The notes below the pieces were generated by a model that saw only the letters and a list, made by a program, of their open reading frames with translations, had not been told where the DNA came from and did no database searches. 40,817 nucleotides of DNA from Methylosinus sp. Sm6 (GTDB taxonomy: Bacteria; Pseudomonadota; Alphaproteobacteria; Rhizobiales; Beijerinckiaceae): positions 1 through 40,817 of the forward strand of contig NZ_JAINDZ010000040.1 of assembly GCF_019802345.1 (NCBI RefSeq), in the 5' to 3' direction. The first letter of the stretch is position 1. The number at the start of each line of letters is the position of its first letter. Positions 33,775 through 40,817 of this stretch are shown in pieces. Both the position numbers and the translations under genes were made by a program.

Positions 33775-33849
33775 TGGAGCGGGCGAAGGGATTCGAACCC
33801 TCGACCCCAACCTTGGCAAGGTTGTGCTCTACCCCTGAGCTACACCCGC
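33775..33849 (-). tRNA. tRNA-Gly(GCC), likely integration site
   Basis: The minus strand gives a complete 75-nt tRNA with encoded CCA. The acceptor stem GCGGGTG pairs with CGCCCGC (one G-T pair), the anticodon stem-loop reads AACCTTGCCAAGGTT with anticodon GCC, and the T-arm carries GGTTCGAATCC. It marks the right border of the element: everything to its left on the 3' side is mobile-type cargo, while the genes to the right are ordinary chromosome. A direct repeat of its 3' end was not found in the window. Confidence 0.96.
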
Positions 33850-33884
33850 ATCCGCGGCCGCGCTCCTTGGCTCGACCGTGCGCC

Positions 33885-33913
33885 CTTATGCCGTAAACGA
33901 AACGCCATTGCAA
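33885..33913 (-). promoter_or_regulatory. Probable promoter of tRNA-Gly
   Basis: On the minus strand TTGCAA (33913-33908) and CATAAG (33890-33885) are spaced by 17 bp and lie 36 bases before the tRNA 5' end. This fits a sigma-70 type promoter with a reasonable -35 and a moderate -10. The rest of 33914-34160 shows no gene. Confidence 0.5.
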
Positions 33914-34160
33914 CAGTCTTCCTTCGCCGCCTGGGGCCGCCGCGTCTTTGCAGCGAAGCCCCCGCGGTGACCCGCCATGGGACGTTGTGAAAGAACGCCC
34001 GCCGCAATTGCCGGGCTATGGTCGGCCCGTGGTTCCGACTAGAAAAGAGGGTGTGAAACGCCCCGTCCGGCGTTCGCCCCGATTCGCCGCCGAGCGCCTT
34101 GCGCGCAGGCGCTGTTTTCGTGTAGCGAGCTTCGCTCACGCCTCTAGCAAAGACGCGACC

Positions 34161-34682
34161 ATGCTCAAGCGTTTGTTCGAATCCTTCCTGTTCCTGTCGC
34201 GATGGCTGCTCGCGCCCTTCTTCCTGATGCTGGTCGCCGGGCTGATCGAGCTGCTGCTCAAGGCCGGCTCGCATCTCTGGGACGCGACGATTCGGCTCTT
34301 CTCCTCTTCCGAAGCCAATATGACGCTGCTCGTGCTCGATCTCATCGACACGACGCTCACCGGCGCGCTGGTGGTCATCGTCATGCTGTCGGTCTATGAG
34401 AATTTCGTCTCGAAGGTCGACGCCAAGGCCCATGCCGGATGGCCGAGCTGGATGGGCGAGATCGACTTTTCCGAGCTGAAGCTGAAGCTGCTGTCGACGA
34501 TCGTCGCCATTTCGGCGATCAAGCTGCTCGAAGCCTTCATGGATGTGGAGCATATGGGCGACCGCGATCTGCTGTTTCTCGTCGGCATCCATCTCACCTT
34601 CGTCCTGTCGACGCTCGCTTTCGCGCTCTCCGAGCGCCTGTCCGGCCACCGCGCCGTCGATGCGGACCAGGACGGGCATTGA
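34161..34682 (+). CDS. YqhA-like (UPF0114) inner-membrane protein
   Basis: This 173-aa protein has three to four transmembrane segments and the UPF0114 pattern: LFESFLFLSRWLLAPFFLML at the start, then LDLIDTTLTGALVVIVMLSVYENFVS, and LKLKLLSTIVAISAIKLLEAFMD. The function of the family is unknown. The ATG at 34161 begins the conserved region; the 71 codons upstream are arginine-rich and implausible. It is the first chromosomal gene to the right of the tRNA. Confidence 0.88.
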   Translation: MLKRLFESFLFLSRWLLAPFFLMLVAGLIELLLKAGSHLWDATIRLFSSSEANMTLLVLDLIDTTLTGALVVIVMLSVYENFVSKVDAKAHAGWPSWMGEIDFSELKLKLLSTIVAISAIKLLEAFMDVEHMGDRDLLFLVGIHLTFVLSTLAFALSERLSGHRAVDADQDGH

Positions 34683-34745
34683 AATGGCGCCCGGAAGCGT
34701 CGGGCGGCGACGGCCGCGCGCCTCGTCGACCGATGCGCTCCGACG

Positions 34746-34916
34746 TCAATGCTGCGGCAGAGCGGTCCGCATCTCGTCGCAGGCGCGCAATTGCTCCTGC
34801 GTCGCGGACCAATAGGAGAGCTGGCAGAGAGACTGATAGCGGCTGGCCACGAAGAACGACCACGTCTCATAGCCGAGAATAGCGGCGATCGCCGCCAGCA
34901 GCAGGCCCCTGCTCAT
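34746..34916 (-). CDS. Small single-membrane-segment protein (56 aa)
   Basis: The frame reads MSRGLLLAAIAAILGYETWSFF, a hydrophobic N-terminal anchor, then a short soluble tail with two cysteines (SLCQLSYW and LRACDEM). GGAGGA lies a few bases before the ATG at 34916. I do not recognise it. It lies between the YqhA-like and ROK genes, on the ROK strand. Confidence 0.6.
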   Translation of the reverse strand: MSRGLLLAAIAAILGYETWSFFVASRYQSLCQLSYWSATQEQLRACDEMRTALPQH

Positions 34917-34980
34917 GAGCTCCTCCGCAAGCGCTTCGCAGCGCGCGCCATCCTCGCTCGGAGCCGCCGGGCGGTCAATC

Positions 34981-35023
34981 ATCGTTCCGGCTGCATCGTT
35001 CCGGCTGCATCGTCCCGGCCTGC
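34981..35023. repeat. Short tandem repeat (14-bp unit)
   Basis: ATCGTTCCGGCTGC occurs at 34981-34994 and 34995-35008, then as the variant ATCGTCCCGGCCTGC at 35009-35023. It lies in the gap after the ROK gene. It is probably replication slippage; no function is suggested. Confidence 0.7.
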
Positions 35024-35034
35024 GGCGATTCGGC

Positions 35035-35961
35035 CTATCCGCTCGCGTCCGCGCCGCCCCAGAGCCAGGCCGCGCCGCGCACGCCGCTCGCATCCCCATG
35101 GCGGTTGCGCAGGATCTTCGTGTCGATGGCGTCCGAGAACGCCTGGCGCTCGACGCGCTCGAACAGCCCGTCATAGATGCGGTCGATATTGGAGACGCCG
35201 CCGCCGAGCACGATCACATCCGGGTCGAGGAGATTGACGATCGCCGCGAGCGCGCGGGAGAGCCGGTCGCGATAGACGTCGAGACAGTCGAGCGCCGCGG
35301 CCTCGCCGGCGGCGGCGCGCGCGGCGATCTCTTCGCCCTCGGCTCGCTCGCCGCTGCGCATTCCATAGTCATGGGCGAGGGCCGGGCCGGACAGAAAGGT
35401 TTCGACGCAGCCGTAATGGCCGCAATAGCAGAGCCGGCCGGGAAATTCGGCCGGCGTCATCCAGGGCAAGGGCGTATGCCCCCATTCGCCGGCGACCTTG
35501 TTGACGCCCTGCAGCACCTTGCCGTCGACGACGACGCCGCCGCCGACGCCCGTGCCGAGGATGACGCCGAACACGACGCGCCCGCCCGCCCCGGCGCCGT
35601 CCACGGCCTCGGACAGCGCGAAGCAATTGGCGTCGTTCTCGATGCGTACCGGCCGGCCGAGCAGAGCTGCGAGGTCCTTGTCCAGCGGCTTGCCGTTGAG
35701 CCCGGTGGTGTTGGAATTTTTCACGAGGCCGGTGCGCGGCGAGATCACGCCCGGCGTGCCGAGGCCGACCGTGCCGCGCCCGCCGAGCTCGCTTTCGATA
35801 TCCCGCACGAGCGCGGCGATCGCCTGCAGGATCGCCACATAATCATGCGCGGGCGTCGGCGCGCGGCGGCGCGCCAGCGTCTCGCCGCGCGCGTCCATGG
35901 CGACGGCCTCGATCTTGGTTCCGCCGAGATCGACGCCGATACGGAAGGGCGCCTGTGTCAT
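35035..35961 (-). CDS. ROK-family sugar kinase (fructokinase/glucokinase type)
   Basis: This 308-aa protein phosphorylates a sugar with ATP. The N-terminal phosphate loop is IGVDLGGTKIEAV; catalytic ENDANCFALSE and LGTGVGGGVVVDG follow, and the zinc site is CYCGHYGCVETFLSGP. The EWGHTPLPW segment resembles fructokinase-type ROK proteins (Mak-like) more than NagC-type repressors, and there is no N-terminal HTH, so it is an enzyme. The sugar cannot be fixed from sequence. It ends a short leftward run of genes; a palindrome separates it from the pentapeptide gene upstream. Confidence 0.9.
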   Translation of the reverse strand: MTQAPFRIGVDLGGTKIEAVAMDARGETLARRRAPTPAHDYVAILQAIAALVRDIESELGGRGTVGLGTPGVISPRTGLVKNSNTTGLNGKPLDKDLAALLGRPVRIENDANCFALSEAVDGAGAGGRVVFGVILGTGVGGGVVVDGKVLQGVNKVAGEWGHTPLPWMTPAEFPGRLCYCGHYGCVETFLSGPALAHDYGMRSGERAEGEEIAARAAAGEAAALDCLDVYRDRLSRALAAIVNLLDPDVIVLGGGVSNIDRIYDGLFERVERQAFSDAIDTKILRNRHGDASGVRGAAWLWGGADASG

Positions 35962-35990
35962 CGCCCTTCGTCATCTAGAGCGCGTTCCGT

Positions 35991-36008
35991 TCGAACGAAA
36001 TCGTTCGA
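35991..36008. repeat. REP-like palindrome
   Basis: TCGAACGA (35991-35998) and TCGTTCGA (36001-36008) pair around AA, next to GAGCGCGTTCCGT. The context resembles the short palindromic intergenic elements common in Rhizobiales chromosomes. It lies between the pentapeptide and ROK genes and may terminate or protect the transcript. Confidence 0.5.
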
Positions 36009-36037
36009 GCGATCATAATTCGTTCTGGCGCGTCGCT

Positions 36038-36811
36038 TCACCGGAGCCGCGCGCGGTCGAGATCGAGCGCGCCCTTCAGATCTCCCACGGCGCTCTTGTC
36101 GATCTGCGCCGAATCGAGGGAGAGCCCTTCGGTCACGGCGCCGACGAAGCGCGCGCCGGCGAGATCCGCCCCGGCGGCGTCGGCGTCCTTCAGCGAAGCG
36201 CCGGAGAAATCGGCGCCGGCGGCGCGGGCGAAGCGCAGATCGGCGCGCGAGAGATCGGCACCGTCGAAGCGGGCGCCTTCGAGCTTCGCAGAACGCAGCA
36301 CGGCGCGCATCAGTCCCATGGACTGGTTTTTCATATCGGCCGACAGATCGGCCTTTTGAAAAACGGCGCCGGCGAGGTCGGCGCCGGTCATGTCGGCGGC
36401 GAGGCGGCTCTCGGAGAAATCCGCCTTCGCGGCCTTCGCCCGCTGCATCTGCGCCGCGAACACATGCGCGCCGCGCAGCGAGGCGCCGGAGAGATCGGCC
36501 TCGAGCAGCCAGGCCTGATCGAGAATGGCCCCGTCGAGCTTGGCGCCGGCGAGCTTCGTCTTGATCAGCCGCGCCGCGCGCAGATTGGCGCCGGCGAGGT
36601 CCAGGCCGGAGAGATCCAGGCCGTTGAGGCTCTTCGCGGAGAGATCGAGCCGCGCGCCGGCCGCGATCTTCGCCTCGATGTCCGCGCGCGAAAGCTCCGC
36701 CTGCGAATAGGCGGGCTGCGCGAGATCGACATTGCGCAGCATGTCCTGCGCCGGCGCCGACGCGGGGATGGCGAGGGCGATGGCCATGGCGGCGGCCCAG
36801 CGAAGCCTCAC
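36038..36811 (-). CDS. Secreted pentapeptide-repeat protein
   Basis: This 257-aa protein starts with a signal peptide (MRLRWAAAMAIALAIPASAPAQD), so it is likely periplasmic. The rest is mostly pentapeptide repeats with leucine, alanine or phenylalanine every five residues (LDLSGLDLAGANLRAARL, ADLSGASLRGAHV, FDGADLSRADLRFARAAG), which fold as a right-handed square beta helix. The GTG start at 36811 overlaps the stop of the helix-hairpin-helix gene (GTGA), so the two are coupled. The much longer open frame upstream, to 37579, is a shadow of that gene. The binding partner is unknown. Confidence 0.86.
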   Translation of the reverse strand: MRLRWAAAMAIALAIPASAPAQDMLRNVDLAQPAYSQAELSRADIEAKIAAGARLDLSAKSLNGLDLSGLDLAGANLRAARLIKTKLAGAKLDGAILDQAWLLEADLSGASLRGAHVFAAQMQRAKAAKADFSESRLAADMTGADLAGAVFQKADLSADMKNQSMGLMRAVLRSAKLEGARFDGADLSRADLRFARAAGADFSGASLKDADAAGADLAGARFVGAVTEGLSLDSAQIDKSAVGDLKGALDLDRARLR

Positions 36812-37608
36812 GGCGCGTCTCCCCTCTTCGGCTCCTGCCCCGGCCCATGAGCGGCGTCGGCGAGCTCTTTCGCCTGGGCGACCCAGCGTCCCCGCTCGAG
36901 GCGGCCGGGAATGGCGAAGGCCGCGCTCACCCATTTCACATTTTCCGGCGTCCAGGCGGCGATCTGGTCGAAATGATAGACGCCGAGCGCATGCAGCTTC
37001 TCGACGCTCTTCGGGCCGACGCCCTTGATTTTTGCGAGATCGTCGGGCGTTCCGCCGCGCGGGCCGGGCAAGCCGGGAGGCTGCGCGCCGGGATGCTTTT
37101 TCGGAGCCTCCGCCGGCGCGGCCGAGGGCTTCGGTCCGGCAGGCGGCTCCGCCTTCGCCGCCGCGGCGGGCTGCAGATGCGGCGCAGCCGCTGCGGAAGC
37201 CGCGGCTGGAGGGGCCGCCTCGGCTTCCGGCGCGCGCGGGGCCTGCGGCGGCTCGGGCGCGGGCTTCGGCGCGCCTCTCACGACGACATGGGGCGGCTTC
37301 TTCTTCGCCGGCGCGGCGGGAAAGGCCGCGGCGGCCAGGAGCCGCGCGGCGCCGCCGACCGGGAGAGCGAGGGCGTAGGCGCCCGCGAACAGCAGGCCGA
37401 GGTCGAAATACAGTCCCGCGCGCCCGGGAATGATCTGCAGATTGGACAGAAAAAAGCCGGCGAGCAGCAGCAGCGCCGAGGTCACGACGACGCCGTGGCC
37501 GGAGAATTGGGCGTCCCGGGCGCTGTTGAAGGCCAAGAGGCCGACGACGAGGCCGAGGGCGGCCGCCCCGGCCAGCCATTCCCAGGATGCGGCGAGCAGA
37601 TAGAGCAT
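36808..37608 (-). CDS. Membrane protein with C-terminal helix-hairpin-helix domain
   Basis: This 266-aa protein has three hydrophobic segments in residues 1-100 (LAGAAALGLVVGLLAFNSA, VVVTSALLLLAGFFLSNL, LGLLFAGAYALALPVGG). An alanine/proline-rich linker (about 105-185) follows, then a helix-hairpin-helix pair: DDLAKIKGVGPKSVEKLHALGVYHFDQIAAWTP. That last region resembles the NADH-dehydrogenase-linked and ribosomal L21-linked HHH domains found across alphaproteobacteria. The start at 37608 has AGGAG 8 bases upstream. The function is unknown. It is followed by the coupled pentapeptide gene and preceded by the OmpA gene. Confidence 0.82.
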   Translation of the reverse strand: MLYLLAASWEWLAGAAALGLVVGLLAFNSARDAQFSGHGVVVTSALLLLAGFFLSNLQIIPGRAGLYFDLGLLFAGAYALALPVGGAARLLAAAAFPAAPAKKKPPHVVVRGAPKPAPEPPQAPRAPEAEAAPPAAASAAAAPHLQPAAAAKAEPPAGPKPSAAPAEAPKKHPGAQPPGLPGPRGGTPDDLAKIKGVGPKSVEKLHALGVYHFDQIAAWTPENVKWVSAAFAIPGRLERGRWVAQAKELADAAHGPGQEPKRGDAP

Positions 37609-37636
37609 GCGCGTTCTCCTTCTCCGCGGGGGCCGC

Positions 37637-39355
37637 TCACTCGACCATGAATTCAATGCGCCGATGCGGCGCGTCGCCTCCCGCGGCCGCGCCGCTCGAC
37701 GCCCGCAGCCGCCCCGCCGCGACTCCCGCCGCAATGAGGTAGTCGCGCAGCGTCTCGGCGCGACGTCGCGCGATCGTCTGGTTCTCCTCCGCCGAGCCCG
37801 CCCCATCGAAATAGCCGATGATCTCCAGGACGGCGCTCGGGCTGCGCAGCAGCGCGAAGCCGAGCGCGTCGGCGATCGGCAGCGAGTCCTCGGCGAGGGC
37901 CGTATGGTCGGCGCTGAAGGAAAAGCCGGGAGCGACGGTCTTTGCGACCGTCGCGCGGAGCTCGGCCGGGGTGATCGGGTCCGCCGGCGAGGCGACGCCG
38001 ACCAGAGCCGAGGCCTCGAAGCCCTCTGGCGTCTCGCTGGCGAGGCGCGTCTTTATGTCCGCCGCCGCGGGCGCGGTGTAGGCGGCTCCTTCGATCGCGA
38101 TGCGCCGGTCCGAAATCGCCGCCGCGCCCGTGCGCAGCCGCGCCACCGCGCGCAGCGCGGCCTCCGCCGCCTTTGCGAAGCCGGCGGGCGCGCCGGCCGC
38201 GAGGTCGACCCCGGCGGCGATCTCGCCGCCGAAGCGCCGCCGCGCCGAGGCCACGAGGCGGGCGCGCGTCGCGTCGTCGGGCGCATAGCCGGAGAGGGCG
38301 AGCGTTTCGTCCTGCTTGCGGGCGGTGAGCACATAGGGCGATGCGACGCCCGCCGCGATCTTCGTTTCCCCGAGCGCAAAGCCCTTCGGGAGAGCGGCGC
38401 GCAAGCCCGCTTCCACCGCGGCCGGCGCGACATTCGGCTTGCCCGAGCCCTCGATGGACAGGCTGGCGTCGGCGAGCGCCGCCTTGCCGCTGTCGAGGCC
38501 GGCGAGGGCGCCGAGGGCGAGCCGTGCGGCGGCGGCGAATTCGGCCGGGGCGCCGCTCGCCACCCGGCTCTGATCGGCGACCGTCCCGGCGCCGGCCAGG
38601 GCGGCGGCTTCGCTCGCCAGCGCCGCGCGAATCGCCGGCGTCGGCGCATAGCCGAACAAGGACAGGGACGCCCCGCTCTTGACCGCGCTCCAGACGAAGG
38701 GCGTGACGCCCGGCGGCGTGACGTCGACCGCCTTCGCCTCGATCCCGGCCGGAGGCGAATCCAGCGCCGCCAGCGCGCGATCATAGGCGTCGAAGCTCGC
38801 CGGCGCTCCCGTCGCCGTCAGCGACGCGCCCGAAAAAGCGACCTTGCCGTCGCCGAGCGCGTCGAGCACGCCGACCGCATAGCTCGCCAGCGCGGCGAAA
38901 TTCGCCGGCGCGCCGCGGGCGAGAACGGCCTCGTCCGCGATCTCGAAGCCTTTGCCCGCCGCGGCGGCGCGGATGCGCTCGCGCTCTCCCGGCGGCTCAT
39001 GGCCGGCGAGCACGAGCGTCTTGCCCCGGCGCTCAACCGAGAAGGCGAAAGGCCGGGCGAGAGCTGGAGGCGCCGTCTTGTCGAGGACGGATCGGACGCC
39101 ATCCTGCCGTTCGATCGCGCCGACAATCAGCTCGACGGCCTCCGGCAGCAGGGCCGTTCCGGAGAGCGTGACGTCGCGGCCCTCGATGGCGAGGGCGGCG
39201 TCGGCGAGCGCCTGCGGCGTCTGGGCGCGCGCGAGGCTCGAGCGGGCGCGGCCCGCGATGTCGGCTTCGATCTTCTCGCCGATCATCGTCGCGGCGACCG
39301 CGAACAGGATGGCCAGCGGCGGCAGGCCGATCCACCATTTGCCCGGCTGCATCAT
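37637..39355 (-). CDS. OmpA-family protein with three BON-like repeats
   Basis: This 572-aa protein has an N-terminal membrane anchor (WWIGLPPLAILFAVAATMI) and a C-terminal OmpA-like peptidoglycan-binding domain (about 455-572) with the motif IIGYFDGAGSAEENQTIARRRAET, where the usual D and R residues are present. Between them are three copies of a unit of about 120 residues: L(A/S)G(H/Y)xP at 116-120, 234-238 and 355-359, and (G)APAxF at 148-153, 268-273 and 389-394. Such BON/OmpA proteins tether the envelope to peptidoglycan. The first ATG at 39355 is used, though the second methionine is possible. Confidence 0.86.
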   Translation of the reverse strand: MMQPGKWWIGLPPLAILFAVAATMIGEKIEADIAGRARSSLARAQTPQALADAALAIEGRDVTLSGTALLPEAVELIVGAIERQDGVRSVLDKTAPPALARPFAFSVERRGKTLVLAGHEPPGERERIRAAAAGKGFEIADEAVLARGAPANFAALASYAVGVLDALGDGKVAFSGASLTATGAPASFDAYDRALAALDSPPAGIEAKAVDVTPPGVTPFVWSAVKSGASLSLFGYAPTPAIRAALASEAAALAGAGTVADQSRVASGAPAEFAAAARLALGALAGLDSGKAALADASLSIEGSGKPNVAPAAVEAGLRAALPKGFALGETKIAAGVASPYVLTARKQDETLALSGYAPDDATRARLVASARRRFGGEIAAGVDLAAGAPAGFAKAAEAALRAVARLRTGAAAISDRRIAIEGAAYTAPAAADIKTRLASETPEGFEASALVGVASPADPITPAELRATVAKTVAPGFSFSADHTALAEDSLPIADALGFALLRSPSAVLEIIGYFDGAGSAEENQTIARRRAETLRDYLIAAGVAAGRLRASSGAAAGGDAPHRRIEFMVE

Positions 39356-39469
39356 CGCTTACGACTCCCTCGGGGCGAGAATCATTACGTATGGACGCAA
39401 TGTTCTAGCAGCCTGCGGGGGCGAGACCAACTCGCGCGACACACCGAGCATGTCGCGGCTGGCGGATGG

Positions 39470-39853
39470 TCAGGGTTTTTTCTTGCCGCCCTGCTCGCCG
39501 GCAGCCGGACGCTGGGACGGATAGAGATCGATGGCCTTCTCGTGGGTCCAATAGCAGTCGAGCCCGCCCGAAGGGCGCACGCACCACAGCGGTCCGTCAC
39601 GCTGGTCGACCAGAAGCTGCTGATCGCGCACGAGCTGCACGCATTCGCCGGCGGAGAGCCTGGCCTTGAAATAGGCGGCGTCCTCCTTGGCGGTCTTGTC
39701 GTTGATGGGCTTGAAGGCGCGTTTGATGTCGGCCGGATCGCGGCAGGCGAGCACGGCTCCGCGCGCCACCGCGGCCTGCGCGGCGGGGGCGAGGCCGAGC
39801 GAGACGGCGAAGGCGATGAGAAGAGCGCGCATAAGCAGTTTCTTAGCCGACAT
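39470..39853 (-). CDS. Secreted hypothetical protein with four cysteines
   Basis: This 127-aa protein has a signal peptide (LLMRALLIAFAVSLGLAPAAQAA, with AQA-A as the likely cleavage site). The mature part has cysteines in LACRDP, GECVQL, LWCVRP and LDCYW, suggesting two disulfides. The C-terminus is lysine-rich. Similar small proteins occur in methylotrophs and related genera, but I know no function. The ATG at 39853 starts the frame; the methionine at codon 8 would also give a signal peptide. The 114-bp gap before the OmpA gene shows nothing notable. Confidence 0.72.
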   Translation of the reverse strand: MSAKKLLMRALLIAFAVSLGLAPAAQAAVARGAVLACRDPADIKRAFKPINDKTAKEDAAYFKARLSAGECVQLVRDQQLLVDQRDGPLWCVRPSGGLDCYWTHEKAIDLYPSQRPAAGEQGGKKKP

Positions 39854-39887
39854 TCGCGCGATTTTCCAGCCAGAGGCCGCGCTTCTC

Positions 39888-40628
39888 TCACGGCGCCCGC
39901 TGGAACAGGCCGATGGTGAGCAGCACGCCGACGATGACGACGACGAGGCGCAGACGGTTCTCGGGAATGCGGTGCAGGAGCTTGGCGCCGGCGACGCCGC
40001 CGATCGTCGCTCCCGCCGCGGTGACGAGCGCCTGAGACCAGTGAAGATCCGGCGAGAACAGGAATATGGCGACGGCCGAGGCGTTCATCACCCCCGCCAG
40101 CACATTTTTGGTGGCGCTGGCGACGCGCACATTCTGGCCGGCCATGGTCAGCGCCGCGACCATCAGAAAGCCGATGCCGCCGCCGAAATAGCCGCCATAG
40201 ACGGAAATCAGGAATTGCGCGAGGCCGGCGGCAGGGGCGGAAAGATGCGCCTGCGCCTCGCCGGGCCGGCGAAAAAAGCTCCCATAAGTGAAGACCACGG
40301 TGGCGAACAGCACCAGCCAGGGCACGAGCTTGGCGAAAAAGGCCGGCGGCGTCACCAGCAGAATGGCGGCGCCGACCGCGCCGCCGACGATGCTGATGGC
40401 GAACAGCGCCCGCATGGACAGCCCGCCGGCGCCGGACGAGAGGCCGCGGCCCGCCCAGCCCGTCGCCACCTGCGCCGGAAACAGAGCGACGCAAGAGGTG
40501 ATATTGGCGGCGCGCGCATCCATTCCGGTCAGCATCAGCGTCGGCAGGGTGAGAAAAGAGCCGCCGCCGGCGAGCGCGTTTTGCGCGCCGGCCCACATGG
40601 CGACGAAAAAGAGCAGGATCAGCAGCAT
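39888..40628 (-). CDS. TauE/SafE-family sulfite exporter-like permease
   Basis: This 246-aa protein has seven or eight transmembrane segments and the TauE/SafE (DUF81) signatures: QNALAGGGSFLTLPTLMLTGMDARAANITS in the first half, and ISVYGGYFGGGIGFLMVAAL with TKNVLAGVMN in the second. Family members export sulfite, sulfoacetate or related anions; the substrate here is not fixed. I choose the ATG at 40628 because it begins the first membrane segment; the 26 upstream codons are polar and unlike the family. It is probably monocistronic. The remaining bases to 40817 show no gene. Confidence 0.88.
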   Translation of the reverse strand: MLLILLFFVAMWAGAQNALAGGGSFLTLPTLMLTGMDARAANITSCVALFPAQVATGWAGRGLSSGAGGLSMRALFAISIVGGAVGAAILLVTPPAFFAKLVPWLVLFATVVFTYGSFFRRPGEAQAHLSAPAAGLAQFLISVYGGYFGGGIGFLMVAALTMAGQNVRVASATKNVLAGVMNASAVAIFLFSPDLHWSQALVTAAGATIGGVAGAKLLHRIPENRLRLVVVIVGVLLTIGLFQRAP

Positions 40629-40817
40629 CGCCCGGCTATCCCAGCTCGAGCGGCTAAAATCAAGCTCGGGGCGCTCGAGGACAGGGCTTCGAATCCAGGT
40701 TAACAAATTCTGTGCAACCGCGTCATGCCCGCGCTTGTCGCACGGCTGTCCGGTTCAAGATAGGCATAGTATTATTTCGTATTGGCGTGGGTCCGGCTTG
40801 TTATTCGGCGTCGGCGC

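Noticed and set aside
33656-33838. 60-aa frame ending GIRTLDPNLGKVVLYP
   Set aside because: It reads antisense through the tRNA-Gly gene, a well-known false call.
36848-37579. Long upstream extension of the pentapeptide-repeat frame
   Set aside because: It is the shadow of the HHH membrane protein. The signal peptide begins at the GTG at 36811.
37607-39919. 770-aa open frame on the plus strand
   Set aside because: It is arginine-rich, low-complexity antisense of the OmpA-family gene and neighbours in GC-rich DNA.
1-40817. CRISPR array or cas genes
   Set aside because: No regularly spaced repeats and no Cas motifs were seen on either strand.

Overview
The window is high-GC alphaproteobacterial DNA, most likely Hyphomicrobiales. 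The family is not certain; a methylotroph such as Methylosinus or Methylocystis would fit the core genes but is a guess. It is the right-hand part of an integrative element, about 33.8 kb visible, abutting a tRNA-Gly(GCC) gene at 33775-33849, followed by about 7 kb of ordinary chromosome. No integrase, relaxase or second att site is visible. These, if present, lie left of base 1.

Element control region (1-2851). Reading leftwards there is a partial RepA/RPA-type replication initiator, an excisionase-like HTH protein (RdfS-like) with a TTG start on a strong Shine-Dalgarno sequence, and a DUF6499 + DUF2285 pair split by a +1 frame change at a UUU-C site. A single-domain DUF2285 protein (QseM-like) follows, and divergent from it an XRE regulator (QseC-like), with a perfect 29-bp palindrome between them. 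This matches the FseA/QseM/QseC/RdfS excision switch of the ICEMlSymR7A family, including the tRNA-Phe +1 frameshift signal that makes FseA.

Cargo 1 (2894-11842) is a tightly overlapped five-gene operon, hsdM-hsdS-hsdR, then a YgjP/M48 metalloprotease and a GIY-YIG/DUF4357 protein. It is a type I restriction system with two accessory enzymes, and a gene remnant lies downstream.

Element backbone (12297-25317). On the minus strand are DUF736, a small membrane protein, a 57-aa protein, DUF2493, a Toprim protein, a 1439-aa strawberry-notch-like helicase/methylase, a ParB-domain protein, a DUF932 protein and a 5'-truncated DUF2958 gene. A structured leader (GACGGG...CCCGTC, then GGAG) recurs directly before the start codons of the ParB, DUF932 and ArdC genes. 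A different stem-loop with covarying arms recurs about 110 bp upstream of DUF736 and DUF2493.

Cargo 2 (about 25320-32788), which interrupts DUF2958, has two convergent operons. Rightward: a MerR-like regulator, a 1032-aa N6-adenine methylase and a PD-(D/E)xK nuclease. Leftward: an all-helical unknown protein, an Abi_C protein and an Mrr-like nuclease. I infer a defence locus; the combination matches no named system I recognise. A truncated ArdC gene lies between it and the tRNA.

Chromosome (33850-40817): YqhA-like membrane protein, a small single-TM protein, a ROK sugar kinase, a pentapeptide-repeat protein, a helix-hairpin-helix membrane protein, an OmpA-family protein with a three-fold internal repeat, a secreted cysteine-containing protein and a TauE/SafE permease.
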